The position numbers and the translations under genes are program-made. Source: Adiantum capillus-veneris (Eukaryota; Streptophyta; Polypodiopsida; Polypodiales; Pteridaceae). Taken from it: a stretch of DNA of 64,000 bases. The notes below the pieces were generated by a model. That model was not told where the DNA came from. It did not search any database and saw only the letters and a program-made list of their open reading frames with translations. Location: the NCBI GenBank assembly GCA_014529385.2, contig CM043952.1:158997557-159061556 (forward strand). Reading direction: 5' to 3'. Below are positions 1-10,223 of this stretch, one piece after another (position 1 is the stretch's first letter; each line of letters opens with the position of its first letter).

Positions 1-600
1 GATTTTGAGTAATACAAGAAAAACTCATCAATCAATGCCCTAATGGACTTCCCAAAGAATTCTTGAAACACCATGGTTATGAAGCATTGAAAAATTGCTA
101 GAGTCTAAAATCAAAGCAGTCCCAAGGAGGGATGAGGGCTTGGATGAAGATTGTTTTCAATCGATCATCTAATGAAATTCCTATTTGAAAGTAACATGAA
201 TAGCCATATCACACAATGTACTTTTCATGGCCAGTTGCTTCATTTAGTATCTCATCCTGAAATGGAAGGGAAAAATGATCTCCCTTGGTTTTATCATTGA
301 GAGGCCTATAGTTAGCACATACTCTCCACTTCCCATTCTTTTTAGGAGTGACCACTACTGAAGAGACCAACTCTAAATTCTCAACAGGATAGATAAACCC
401 TGTAGCTAGAAGCTTCCTCACCTCTTTGATTAGAGTCTACTCCTTGATGACTCACAGTCTTTGTAGCTTTTGTGTCTTAGGTGTGGCCTCGGGCTTTAAC
501 TTGATCTTGTGTTGAACAACATCTACTCCGTGCACATTTGTGTAATCTGACAGAAATCCTAGGAGACTTTCTTAGCACACCTTTAAAAGTCCTCTCTTTC
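1..600 (-). pseudogene. Ty3/gypsy pol fragment (reverse transcriptase N-terminal half), degraded
   Basis: The minus strand encodes the start of a gypsy-type reverse transcriptase. Between 421 and 209 it reads through VVVTPKKNGKWRVCANYRPL and then the DHFSLPFQDEIL block, typical of plant gypsy RT. The same frame continues upstream as the linker (NVHGVDVVQHKIKL, then a KLQRL block) but with in-frame TGA and TAG codons near 440-460. Downstream it continues as a YGYSCYFQIGISLDDRLKT-like segment, then degenerates before the window edge. The catalytic YXDD region would lie outside the window. Orientation and family are clear from the motifs; it is a dead fragment. No LTR belonging to it could be identified. 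Confidence 0.8.
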
Positions 601-873
601 TTCCTTTGTAAGTATTTTTGACAACATACCTTCTAGAATCCCTTCATCTTGCACACCTTGGTTCTCTTGGGGACCTACCTCCTCCAAGACTTGACAACAT
701 GTTTCTTAGTTGCTTGGCCTAAACCTTACCCCCATGATTTCAATGGAAGAATCCTCTTTAGTAATGATGCCGCTACTTTCTTCTTCTAAGGTGCTATCAG
801 TCTAGTCTTCCTTGATCTCATTTTGAAATGATTCTCCATGGAGCTCCTCTTGACGTTGTTCCTTCATGTCCTC
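600..873. other. Probable continuation of gypsy pol linker, unrecognised
   Basis: Read on the minus strand this stretch is acidic and could be the protease-RT connector of the adjacent gypsy fragment, but no motif is recognisable. Nothing else is visible here. Confidence 0.3.
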
Positions 874-901
874 GGGGGGGGGGGGGGGGGGGGGGGGGGG
901 G
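874..901. repeat. Poly-G homopolymer (28 nt)
   Basis: An uninterrupted run of 28 G residues separates the gypsy fragment from the LTR-like sequence. Such runs are unreliable in assemblies and may mark a join or a polished error. Confidence 0.9.
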
Positions 902-1099
902 TGCACTTAGAAAAAATCACCTATATCACATGCATTCAAAGGGGTTAAAAAAAAAACTTTACTTACATGCCCTAAAGTAATAAAACAACCCCTTTTTCTT
1001 AAGAAACTTACGGATTTTTCCCAAATTAAAATAAAAACCCCCTTCTATTCTCCTAATTTTTTCTAATGAAAAAAAACCCCTTATGTTGAACTCTTGCCA

Positions 1100-1675
1100 G
1101 AAAGTGACCGAAAAACAACTGGTTGGTGGTCGGTGGTCAATGGCTAGTTGGTTGGTGGTGCAGGTGGTTAGAAGTCTTTGGCCGGCGACCAAAATCAATG
1201 GCCGGTAGCCGTTGTTCAGTAGACGATCTATAGGCGAGCTTGTCCATAAGGGCGTTTACACATAGATGCATGGGAGAGTTCTACTTGAATCTGTCTACGC
1301 AAGGATGGCTACACATGGTTGTCTCTCATAAGAGAGGGTAGCCCATTTCGGCATATAAAATGAGGCCTCTTCTACGCACAAAAAAAGTGTGGTGGTTGTA
1401 AGGTATGGTGAAGCGGAAGTGTGTGTGAGGTGGTGTAAGAGAGTGAAGCAAGGCATGAGTTCTATGAAAGGTTTCTAATCCCTTTGTAACCTACTGCTAG
1501 ATTGAAGTGCAAAGCCATTAAGGGGCTACTTTTCCATGGATATAGCCCACTCTTAGGTGAATCACATATGAGATCTCTCTCTCTCTCTCTCTCATATCTC
1601 TTGAGTGTGAACATTATCTCTCTCCACTAAGTAACCCACTCTAATCTCTATTTAGCTACTCCTTAAATCCTAACA
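1100..1675 (+). mobile_element. Copia LTR remnant 1 (solo or truncated)
   Basis: This stretch is homologous to the LTRs of the intact copia element at 3929-9527. It shares the GGCCGG-rich 5' part, a TATA-like gcatataaaa near 1354, the 'ggtgaatcacatat' block, a CT tract, and the LTR terminus ending cctaaca at 1675. A closer relative lies at 9690-10223, and the two occupy equivalent positions in a tandem segmental duplication. No internal retroelement sequence or primer-binding site follows, so it is a solo or truncated LTR. The A/T-rich 902-1099 segment to its left has no recognisable feature. Confidence 0.7.
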
Positions 1676-1689
1676 CAAGCTAGTTGCAA

Positions 1690-2172
1690 CTAACACTTGT
1701 TCTTGATCCGATTATGCTAAATTGTTAATTGGATGTGCAAAACCTTGCCAAATATCCAACAAGATCTAAGTTACATATCGAAAGATGGTTACTAGTGAAG
1801 GAATAAGGAGAAGGTAGGGGCAGATACTAATTAGTAACGAGGTGCAACGTTTTCCAAAAATCAAAGGCCGAAGAGTATTTTAACCGGCTAAAATTGCAAA
1901 ATCCCAACTTGCCTTGGAAAAAAACCAGAAAAAATATACCAAGCTTTAGTGTAGTTTCCGGCAAATGCTTCAAATTTTGAATGTTTTTGGTAAGTCCTGA
2001 TGCGAAGTTGAGGCATTTCTATAGGCATGTATACCTACACCGATCTCAAACCTTTTAAGGACTAGGCTAGTAATTGTGTTTCGTGCATATGGTGCATGTA
2101 GTTGGATATGTCTCGATCCGAGTATGTGAGCACAATTTGGTAAATATTGTAAGTGAGTGGAATACCTCATAG

Positions 2173-2245
<73 letters not shown>

Positions 2246-2930
2246 CTTCTACAACAATTGGACAATTTTGATTTTTTGCGTAGTGCATATGTATCACATG
2301 ACTTTTGCATATACAATAATCATGTTTCTTGCATATGGTGCATGTAATTGCATTTGTGTCGATCCGATTATATTGAATTGTTTATTGGTTGTGGGAAACC
2401 TTGCCAAATAAGTAGCAAGATGTAAGTTACATATTTAAAGATGGTTAGTAGTGAATGAATAAGAAGAATCTAGGGGCATATACTAATAATTAATGCCAAA
2501 AACCTAAGGTGTAGTGTATTTTAATCGGCTAAAATTCCAAAATCGTGCTTGACCTGGGAAAACCCGGCAAAAATATAACAAGTTTTAGTGTAGTTAGTGA
2601 TAAAAATGCTTCAAATTTTGACCTCAAAATCGGTCCAACTATCTTACATCTACCCTTATTTTCTTCTGCTAAAAAAAATGATTTTGGCAAGAGAGATTGT
2701 GAGGCACATTGATGTAGGCATGAATAATACCTACACCGACCTAGATTTAGAAGGACTGGCACAAGCTTTTCAAGGAGCATTGTTTACCAAAAAGTTGTAT
2801 ACTAGGCTAGTACTACACTGAGCCAAAGAGTAGGGTATACAAAAAACCAATTGAAAATATTAAATCGAGAGTTGTGGGGAAATTTTCATCATGCCAGTAG
2901 GCCACGTCACCGGCCTGCAAGAATGCAGGC
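1690..2930. repeat. ODC-flanking repeat units U1 and U2 of duplication copy A
   Basis: Two tandemly arranged, diverged versions of the same sequence lie here, roughly 1690-2370 (U1) and 2370-2930 (U2). Both contain 'aacaagttttagtgtagtt', 'gcttcaaattttga' and 'ggactaggctagtaattg'-type blocks. U1 also occurs at 10224-10945 and, in part, at 14766-15265; U2 recurs at about 15265-15800. The sequence is non-coding and lies just downstream of the ODC reading frame (minus strand), so U2 probably derives from the ODC 3' flank. Confidence 0.7.
2179..2243. repeat. (CT)n microsatellite
   Basis: A pure CT tract of about 32 repeats sits inside repeat unit U1. The same site carries CT tracts of different length in the paralogous units at 10769-10811 and 15076-15134. 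Translations across it are low-complexity artefacts. Confidence 0.95.
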
Positions 2931-3777
2931 TGGTTAGTCAGTGACAACAAAGCCAAAAGCTGGGATGTGGGTGACACCGAAACCATTGAAGGAGGTAGTG
3001 AGAGAGATCAAAGAGGATCGCCACAACAGGTCACCGATCTCAAGCTCTAGCAAGGGGTGTCTCTTGAGGAGAGTGTCGAGGGCACTACAGATGGGGCCAA
3101 AAACGTTGGAAGGAAAGAGAGGCAAGCCCTGGTAGCTCATGTTGTAGGGCTTGGATGTGCAAGCGAAGGGAATGGGCAATGGCACGGGCGTGTTGAGGGG
3201 TAGCAAAATCATGGGGAAGCTGTGATGGGATCCGTTGCTGATCCAATACTCTCTCCTGCTTCCTCACATGAACTTGACAAAGATGCACGCCACCAATATG
3301 AAGGGTGCGCATGCAAAATATCACCTCGGCTCCGTTATGATCTCTATGTTTGTCTCATCAGTGCTACTGCGGCGATATTGGTGCTTTAATCTGGGAAGTA
3401 CCCATCCAACACCTTGTTGATCATCGGTGCCACATCTTGAGTGTTTATCCCCCCTCCCTTGCTCTGTTCCTTCAGCTCCTTCCCTGATGAGCAGAATCCT
3501 TCCCCTATATCTAGCACATACATCGGCTTTTCTAGTAGCTGCTTCCCCAACTCAAAGATACTCCGTGCAGTGGCTATGGCCCCATCAAACTCATTTGGGT
3601 TGATGGCCGCGCTTCCAACGTGAAATACCATCCTCACCAGTGCTAGCCCTACCTCCCTTGCACTGTGCAGACGGGCGGGTACTTCCTCCATATGGGCTCC
3701 GTACTTGGAGCTCAAGTGGATGGTGGTGCCTTCATCGTTGGTCTCAATTTGGAGGAGCAGCTTCGCCTTGCGTAGCG

Positions 3778-3895
3778 CCATTGATTTCTTGATCTTGTGC
3801 AGATCCACCTCTCTATCGAACGTAGTCAGCTACACTCCATTGATTTCTTGATCTTGTGCAGATCCGCCTCGCTATCGAACGTAGTCAACTGCACT
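3778..3895. repeat. 59 bp tandem duplication inside ODC copy A
   Basis: Two nearly identical units of about 59 bp (ccattgatttcttgatcttg at each start) lie head to tail. Copy B has a single unit, so the duplication arose in copy A and disrupts its frame. Confidence 0.85.
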
Positions 3896-3923
3896 CCTAC
3901 CACGGTGGCAAACTCCATGTGGG

Positions 3924-3928
3924 ATTGG
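3924..3928. other. Target-site duplication attgg, left
   Basis: The five bases attgg precede the 5' LTR and recur at 9528-9532 after the 3' LTR. The paralogous ODC copy B shows the unoccupied sequence 'gtgggattggagcttgc' near 16750, confirming the insertion point. Confidence 0.95.
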
Positions 3929-4709
3929 TGTTAAGTATGGAGCCTGATTTACCCTTGTAATTTTCTGTGGTAAAAGCGCACATTTGTAAGGCCCCCATTA
4001 TGAGGAGAAGCCATCGTGTGTGAAGGAAAATCACTCACCGGAAACCAAAATTTTCACGGACAAGAATCAGGGAAACCTTTAAAGGCCTCGGGGGCAGAGT
4101 CCCCCGAGACTTTTTTTCCGCCGGAATATTCTTTTTCGCCGGAATATTATGGTTGGACGGCGGTCGGAAAGTGGTCGGAAAACAACCGGTCGGTTGGCCG
4201 GTGGCCGGTAGTCAATGGCCGGTGGCCGGTGGTCGAAAGTCAATGGCCGGTGGCCGGTGGCCGAATTCAAAAGCAGACTTGTCTTCTCAAGGGCGGCCAC
4301 ACATGAGCGGATTGGAGGGTCCGATTTGGACTTATTTGCACAAGGGCGGCTACACATGGCTGTCTCTCATAAGAGAGGGCAACCCTTTTGGCCTATAAAA
4401 GGAGGCCATTTCTACACACATTTCATAGTGTGAAGTTGATGCAACAAGGTGAGTGTGAGGTGGTGAGAGTGAAGAAAGGCGGGAGCTCCATTAAGGGTAT
4501 AATCCCTTTGTAAACTACTTCTTGTTTTGAAGTACTAAAGCCATTGAGTGGCTGCTTTCCCGTGGACGTAGCCCACATTGGGTGAACCACGTATATCGTG
4601 TGTACTCTCTCTCTCTCTCTCTACTCTATAATCTTGTGTATATAAATCTGTCTCTCTCCATTAAGTAATCTACTCAATTATCAATTTAGCTACGTCTTAT
4701 TTCCTAACA
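3929..4709 (+). repeat. 5' LTR of the intact copia
   Basis: The LTR runs from TGTTAAGTATGG to CCTAACA. It contains two copies of a GGCCGGTGG-rich minisatellite in U3 (about 4190-4265), a TATAAAA box at 4394-4400, and a short CT tract near 4605-4622. Confidence 0.97.
4394..4400 (+). promoter_or_regulatory. TATA box of the copia 5' LTR
   Basis: A consensus TATAAAA within 'ggcctataaaaggagg' lies about 390 bp before the coding start, as expected for the LTR promoter driving the full-length transcript. The same box is at 9204-9210 in the 3' LTR. Confidence 0.75.
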
Positions 4710-4711
4710 AC

Positions 4712-4723
4712 TGGTATTAGAGC
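4712..4723 (+). other. Primer-binding site (tRNA-iMet type)
   Basis: TGGTATTAGAGC lies two bases after the 5' LTR. It matches the canonical copia PBS TGGTATCAGAGC except for one C-to-T change. Confidence 0.85.
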
Positions 4724-4782
4724 AAGGTTTGCTCGTAGCTAAATTATCTCAAGGAAAGGATTCCTTGAATTGAGTGGGAGTT

Positions 4783-7700
4783 ATGGCGGAGGAAGGGAAG
4801 CTCAAGATTGAGAAGTTCAACGGCAAAAATTACCAACATTGGAAGATGCAGATTGAAGAATATCTCTACCAGAAGGACCTCTATTTGCCACTAGGGGGTC
4901 TTGCAAAGAAGCCCGCAACAATGGCAGATGAAGCATGGATTGTCCTTGATCAAGAGGCACTGGGAACAATCCGGTTAAGCTTGGCGTCAACAGTGGCCTT
5001 CAATGTTTCGGAGATGAAGACCACGGAGGACTTGATGAAGTCACTTGACGACTTCTACGAGAAACCATCGGCATCCAATAAGGTATTTCTTATGAAGCGC
5101 TTGTTCAATCTAAAGATGGCAGAGAATGGTTTAGTTGCAGAACACCTAAATGACTTTAACACAAACATAAGTCAACTTCGATCAGTGAAAATCAATTTCG
5201 ATGACGAAGTGCGAGCTCTCCTTATACTATCATCTCTACCGGATAGTTGGGACAGCCTTGTGATGGCTGTAAGTAATTCTATCTCTGGCACAAATACTCT
5301 TAAGTTTGATGATGTTGTGGGTGTTCTCCTAAGCGAGGAAATGCAAAGGAGAAGCACAGGAGAATCATCAAGTGCTGCACTATCAGTGGAAACAAGAGGA
5401 AGGCTTAAGGAGAGGTTCAAAAACCAAAAGGGTCGTGATCGCTCAAGGCGGAGCAAGTCACGCACAAAGTCAGTTCTTGAATGTTGGAACTGCGGCAAGA
5501 AGGGCCACGTCAAGAAGGATTGCTGGTCCAAGAAGAAGAAGGAGACAGAGTCTCAAGACAACAAGCCAACATTGGAGGCCAATGTGGCAGGTAAAGTAGA
5601 GCAAGATGCTCTAATTCTCTCATTAGACAATGTGTCTAATTCCTGGATAGTAGATTCCGGGGCTTCATTCCATGCGACACCAAACAAGCAACATTTCCAA
5701 GACTACACCAAAGGTAACTTTGGGTATGTATACTTGGGAGATGATGAAGCTTGTGAGATTGTCGGCAAAGGTACAGTTTCTATCAAAACTGCTAACGGAA
5801 ATGAATGGAAGCTTAAAGATGTTAGGCATGTTCCTTCTCTTCGCAAAAATTTGATCTCTACAGGACAATTGGATGATGAAGGTCACAACATTGCATTCGG
5901 AAACAAACGGTGGAAGATCTCAAAGGGATCTTTGGTGGTTTCCAAGGGTGAAAAAGTCGGTACACTTTACTTGTGTACTGTTAGCACGCAACCTTCAACT
6001 TATGCAGCAACTACAGAAGTTGACAGTGCGGTGTGGCACTACCAACTTGGGCATATGAGTGCCAAAGGAATGCAAATCCTTCAAACAAAGAAGCTTCTAC
6101 CAGGTTTGAAAGAAGTGGACTTAGAGTTCTGTGAAGATTGTGTTTATGGTAAACAAAAGAGGGTAAAATTTCAAAAATCAGGAAATGAAAGAAAAAATAA
6201 AAAACTTGAGTTGGTTCATTCTGATGTTTGGGTTCCTGCAAGTACACCATCACTTGGTGGCTCATTGTACTATGTAACATTCATAGACGATGCGACTAGA
6301 AAAACATGGGTTTATGTCATGAAGAATAAATCCGATGTATTTTCCATATTTCAAAGGTGGAAAGCCTTTGTGGAGAATGAAACAGGTACCAAGGTTAAAT
6401 GCCTTAGATCCGACAATGGAGGCGAATATTGCAGCCAAGCTTTTGAAAGCTTTTGTGCTAGCAATGGCATTCGGAGGCAAAGGACAACCCCAAGGACACC
6501 TCAACAAAATGGGATTTCGGAAAGGATGAACAGGACAATCATGGAACGAGCACGAAGCATGCGGCTACATGCAGGCCTACCGCTTGAGCTTTGGGCGGAA
6601 GCTGTAAGTACGTCTGTGTACTTAATCAATCGTTCACCCTCAACGGCATTGGATGGGGGAGTTCCAAAAGAGGCATGGACAGGTAAACCGGTGAATTATT
6701 CATTTCTCAAAGTGTTTGGGTGTGAGGCTTTCATGCACATAGATAGAAGCCTAAGATCAAAGTTAGATGCAAAGTCCAAAAAGTGTTTCTTCATTGGCTA
6801 TGGAGAAGGAGACTTTGGGTATCGCCTATGGAATCTTGAAGATGGTAAAATCTTAAGGAGTAGGGATGTAATTTTTAACGAACAAAATATGTACAAAGAT
6901 TACTTGGAAAGAAAACAAACAAAAGAAACAGGTGATGAGTACCTGGAGCTTGAGGACGGTGAAGACTCAAGGACTGCAAACGGTGACAATGTGCAACAAC
7001 GTCAACCAAATGAGGAGCCTCAACCTATTCCCCGAAGATCTACAAGAGCAAGTAGACCTCCAAAAAGGTTTGTTCCTTCCTTCAACCATCTCTTGATCTC
7101 AGATTCTGGAGAGCCGGAATCATATGAAGAAGCTATGCAACATGAATCCAAAGAAGAATGGACGAAGAGCATGCAAGTGGAGATGGACTCACTACATCGC
7201 AACCAAACATGGGAGTTGGTTGAGTTGCCTAAAGGTAAGCGGGCACTTCAAAACAAATGGGTGTACAAGCTGAAGGAAGAAAAAGGTGGGAAGAAAAGGT
7301 ACAAGTCTAGGCTTGTGGTAAAAGGTTTTTCTCAAAAGAAAGGTATTGACTTCAATGAAATATTTTCTCCTGTTGTAAAAATGAACTCAATTAGGCTTGT
7401 CTTAAGACTTGTGGCTGCTCATGATCTAAATCTCGAGCAAATGGATGTAAATATGGCATTCCATCACGGTGACTTAGAGGAGGAAATCTACATGCTTCAA
7501 CCAAAGAGGTATGAAGTAAAAGGTAAGGAGAAAATGGTTTGCAGATTAAAGAAGAGCTTGTATGGTTTAAAGCAAGCATCAAGACAATGGTACTTGAAGT
7601 TTGATCGATGGATGTTGGATCATGGATTCACAAGATGCAACTCGGATCACTGCGTCTACACGGAGAATTTGGGAGATGGGAAATTCATCATCCTAATGTT

Positions 7701-8664
7701 GTATGTTGATGACATGTTGATTGCAAGTGCTAACATGCATGACATCAAAGACCTAAAAGAGGAGCTGTCCAAATCTTTTTCAATGAAAGATTTAGGTGCT
7801 GCAAAGAGGATACTTGGTATGAAAATATCAAGGGACAGGACGAAGAAGACAATAAAGCTATCTCAAGAAGATTATATCAAGAAGGTACTAGAAAGGTTTG
7901 CAATGCAAAATGCAAAACCAGTTTTCTTTTCTTTGGCTGGTCATTTTAAACTAACGAAGGATATGTGTCCAAAGACACAAGAGGAGATAGCCTATATGTC
8001 TAAAGTTCCATATGCTGCATCGGTAGGTTCTCTAATGTATGCTATGGTCTGGACAAGGCCAGACATTACACATGTAGTGGGAGTTGTGAGTAGGTTCATG
8101 GACAACCCAGGTAAAGAGCATTGGCAAGCTGTGAAGTGGATACTTAGGTATCTAAAAGGGACAACAACAAATGCTTTGTATTTTGGAGGAACTGATATTT
8201 TTCTAGAAGTGTATGCTGATGCAGATATGGCAGGTGACAAAGATACTCGAAGGAGCACTACTGGCTATGTGTTCACGGTTGGAGGCACAGCAGTAAGCTG
8301 GGCTTCAAAGCTGCAGAAAGTGGTTTCACTTTCTACCACGGAAGCAGAGTATGTAGCAATGACGGAGGCAAGCAAAGAAATTCTATGGCTTCACAGATTC
8401 TTAGAAGAGCTTGGATTCGAACAAGACAATTGTGTCTTGTACAGTGATAGCCAAAGCGCTATCCATCTTGCAAAGAACTCAGCCTTTCATTCAAGGACAA
8501 AGCACATTGAGGTGAGATATCACTTCATACGCACTCTTTTGGAAGAGGGACAACTAAAGCTAGGAAAGGTGCATACAAGTGAAAATCCTGCAGACATGTT
8601 TACAAAGGTGGTCAACAAGGAGAAGTTGAGCTTTTGCTCATCTTCAATCGGCATTCAAGGATAA
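4783..8664 (+). CDS. Ty1/copia gag-pol polyprotein
   Basis: A single open frame of 1293 codons starts at the ATG at 4783; the frame extends nine bases further upstream but has no ATG there. Domains in order: a UBN2-type gag (KIEKFNGKNYQHWKMQI near the N-terminus), a CCHC knuckle (CWNCGKKGHVKKDC), a protease (WIVDSGASFHAT), a GAG-pre-integrase region with an H/C zinc motif (WHYQLGH ... CEDC), an integrase core (D in HSDVW, D in LRSDNGGEY, E in NGISERMNRT), a copia reverse transcriptase (YVDDML catalytic site), and RNase H (YADADMAG, STTEAEY, LYSDSQSAIHLA, HIEVRYHFIR). No stop or frameshift is seen. One oddity is that the usual TAFLHG RT motif reads MAFHHG. Particle assembly, cDNA synthesis and integration would be its role. 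It is probably competent or only recently inactivated. Confidence 0.97.
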   Translation: MAEEGKLKIEKFNGKNYQHWKMQIEEYLYQKDLYLPLGGLAKKPATMADEAWIVLDQEALGTIRLSLASTVAFNVSEMKTTEDLMKSLDDFYEKPSASNKVFLMKRLFNLKMAENGLVAEHLNDFNTNISQLRSVKINFDDEVRALLILSSLPDSWDSLVMAVSNSISGTNTLKFDDVVGVLLSEEMQRRSTGESSSAALSVETRGRLKERFKNQKGRDRSRRSKSRTKSVLECWNCGKKGHVKKDCWSKKKKETESQDNKPTLEANVAGKVEQDALILSLDNVSNSWIVDSGASFHATPNKQHFQDYTKGNFGYVYLGDDEACEIVGKGTVSIKTANGNEWKLKDVRHVPSLRKNLISTGQLDDEGHNIAFGNKRWKISKGSLVVSKGEKVGTLYLCTVSTQPSTYAATTEVDSAVWHYQLGHMSAKGMQILQTKKLLPGLKEVDLEFCEDCVYGKQKRVKFQKSGNERKNKKLELVHSDVWVPASTPSLGGSLYYVTFIDDATRKTWVYVMKNKSDVFSIFQRWKAFVENETGTKVKCLRSDNGGEYCSQAFESFCASNGIRRQRTTPRTPQQNGISERMNRTIMERARSMRLHAGLPLELWAEAVSTSVYLINRSPSTALDGGVPKEAWTGKPVNYSFLKVFGCEAFMHIDRSLRSKLDAKSKKCFFIGYGEGDFGYRLWNLEDGKILRSRDVIFNEQNMYKDYLERKQTKETGDEYLELEDGEDSRTANGDNVQQRQPNEEPQPIPRRSTRASRPPKRFVPSFNHLLISDSGEPESYEEAMQHESKEEWTKSMQVEMDSLHRNQTWELVELPKGKRALQNKWVYKLKEEKGGKKRYKSRLVVKGFSQKKGIDFNEIFSPVVKMNSIRLVLRLVAAHDLNLEQMDVNMAFHHGDLEEEIYMLQPKRYEVKGKEKMVCRLKKSLYGLKQASRQWYLKFDRWMLDHGFTRCNSDHCVYTENLGDGKFIILMLYVDDMLIASANMHDIKDLKEELSKSFSMKDLGAAKRILGMKISRDRTKKTIKLSQEDYIKKVLERFAMQNAKPVFFSLAGHFKLTKDMCPKTQEEIAYMSKVPYAASVGSLMYAMVWTRPDITHVVGVVSRFMDNPGKEHWQAVKWILRYLKGTTTNALYFGGTDIFLEVYADADMAGDKDTRRSTTGYVFTVGGTAVSWASKLQKVVSLSTTEAEYVAMTEASKEILWLHRFLEELGFEQDNCVLYSDSQSAIHLAKNSAFHSRTKHIEVRYHFIRTLLEEGQLKLGKVHTSENPADMFTKVVNKEKLSFCSSSIGIQG

Positions 8665-8711
8665 GAAGCCAGAATGGAAAGCAGTCACAGGTTTGGTTTG
8701 GAGATTAGTCT

Positions 8712-8724
8712 CCAAGTGGGAGAT
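8712..8724 (+). other. Polypurine tract of the copia element
   Basis: The purine-rich 'aagtgggagat' lies immediately before the 3' LTR, the normal site for plus-strand priming in copia elements. Confidence 0.85.
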
Positions 8725-9527
8725 TGTTAAGTATGGAGCCTGATTTACCCTTGTAATTTTCTGTGGTAAAAGCGCACATTTGTAAGGCCCCCATTATGAG
8801 GAGAAGCCATCGTGCGTGAAGGAAAATCACTCACCGGAAACCAAAATTTCCACGGACAAGAATCAGGGACAACTTTAAAGGCCTCGGGGGCAGAGTCCCC
8901 CGAGACTTTTTTTCCGCCGGAATATTCTTTTTCGTCGGAATATTATGGTCGGACGGCGGCCGAAAAGTGGTCGAAAAACAACCGGTCGGTTGGTCGGTAG
9001 TCAATGGACGATGGCCGGTGGTCGGAAGTCAATGGCCGGTGGCCGGTGGTCGGAAGTCAATGGTCGATGGCCGAATTCAAAAGCGGACTTGTCTTCTCAA
9101 GGGCGGCCACACATGAGCGGATTGGAGGGTCCGATTTGGACTTATTCGCACAAGGGCGGCTACACATGGCTGTCTCTCATAAGAGAAGGCAGCCCTTTTG
9201 GCCTATAAAAGGAGGCCATTTCTACATGCATTTCATAGTGTGAAGTTGATGCAACAAGGTGAGTGTGAGGTGGTGAGAGTGAAGCAAGGCGGGAGCTCCA
9301 TTAAGGGTATAATCCCTTTGTAAACTACTTCTTGTTTTGAAGTACTAAAGCCATTGAGTGGCTGCTTTCCCGTGGACGTAGCCCACATTGGGTGAACCAC
9401 GTATATCGTGTGTACTCTCTCTCTCTCTCTCTCTCTCTCTACTCTATAATCTCATGTATATAAATCTGTCTCTCTCCATTAAGTAATCTACTCAATTATC
9501 TATTTAGCTATGTCTTATTTCCTAACA
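8725..9527 (+). repeat. 3' LTR of the intact copia
   Basis: This LTR has the same termini as the 5' copy. It is 22 bp longer, mainly because its U3 minisatellite has one extra unit and its CT tract is longer. TATAAAA lies at 9204-9210. Confidence 0.97.
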
Positions 9528-9532
9528 ATTGG
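9528..9532. other. Target-site duplication attgg, right
   Basis: The right copy of the 5 bp duplication, identical to 3924-3928. The ODC exon sequence resumes directly after it. Confidence 0.95.
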
Positions 9533-9689
9533 AGCTTGCAGGGATTGGCAAAGACAATGTGTTTGGAGGAGAAGCCCAGCAAGGTAATCTGAGGGATAAA
9601 AAATACCACATGAGCCTACCAATTAGCGAAGGAAATGAACTACTGCCATACTCATGTGTCTTCATTTTACTACTACTTAGCATTTTTCG

Positions 9690-10223
9690 GTTGGTTGGTG
9701 GTGCAGGTGCTTAGAAGTCTTTTGCCGGTGACAAAAATCAATGGACGGTGGTTGTTGTCAATAGTTAGTGGCCGATTTCTAGGCGGACTTGTCTCCCCAA
9801 GGGCGTTTACACATGGATGCATGGGAGAGTTCTACTTGAGTTTGTCTACACAAGGGTGGCTACACACGGTTGTCTCTCATGAGAGAGGGTAGCCCATTTG
9901 GGCATATAAAACGAGGCCTCTTCTACACACCAAAAAGTGTGATGGTTGTAAGGTATGGTGAAGCGAAAGTGTGTGTGAGGTGGTGTAAGAGAGTGAAGCA
10001 AGGCAGGAGTCTCATTAAAGGTTTCTAATCCCTTTGTAACCTACTTCTAGATTGAAGTGCAAAGCCATTAAGGAGCTGCTTTCCCGTGGATGTAGCCCAC
10101 ACTTGGCTGAACCACATATGTGCACTCTCTCTCTCTCTATTATCTCTCCTGTGTGTGAAAATTATCTCTCTCCACTAAGTAAACCACTCTAATCTCTATT
10201 TAGCTACTCCTTAAATCCTAACA
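9690..10223 (+). mobile_element. Copia LTR remnant 2
   Basis: This sequence is collinear with LTR remnant 1 (1100-1675), closely similar by eye, and ends with the same cctaaca terminus. Its left end abuts the broken ODC copy A intron. It shows the TATA-like 'gggcatataaaacgagg' near 9900-9916. No internal retroelement sequence follows. It is part of the tandem segmental duplication rather than an independent insertion. Confidence 0.7.

Larger units (their letters stand above)
3929..9527 (+). mobile_element. Intact Ty1/copia LTR retrotransposon
   Basis: A complete element has a 781 bp 5' LTR, a tRNA-Met-type primer site, a single uninterrupted gag-pol frame, a polypurine tract, an 803 bp 3' LTR and perfect 5 bp target duplications. 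The LTRs begin TGTTAAG and end CCTAACA. By eye they differ at scattered positions plus one minisatellite repeat unit, so the insertion is fairly young but not brand new. It lies antisense to the ODC-like gene copy it interrupts. It is the only element in the window that appears able to supply its own enzymes. Confidence 0.97.
2931..9588 (-). pseudogene. Ornithine decarboxylase-like pseudogene, copy A, split by a copia element
   Basis: This is a paralogue of the ODC copy at 15819-17390. ODC is a PLP-dependent group IV decarboxylase that makes putrescine. Only exon 2 survives, as 9588-9528 and 3928-2931, with the copia element between. The frame recovers motifs such as NVFGPICSALDTLL and SFNGFGVTHIPAF, and unlike copy B it keeps REYWIS. 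Lesions: exon 1 is missing, because the intron breaks off into an LTR remnant at about 9689; a 59 bp tandem duplication lies at 3778-3895; there is a stop at the GYFPD block (3386), frameshifts beyond it, a CGA-to-TGA change before the REYW block, and a deletion of the MGAYTN region. It is clearly non-functional. Homology to ODC is confident through the alignable copy B. Confidence 0.85.

Noticed and set aside
2153..2411. Frames rich in Ser-Leu or Glu-Arg repeats (also near 10702, 15015, 19040-19578 and 19788)
   Set aside because: They are translations of CT/GA microsatellites, not genes.
4016..4433. Short frames in the copia LTRs (also 8812-9243)
   Set aside because: They are translations of the GGCCGG-rich U3 minisatellite; the same frames appear in both LTRs and have no domain.
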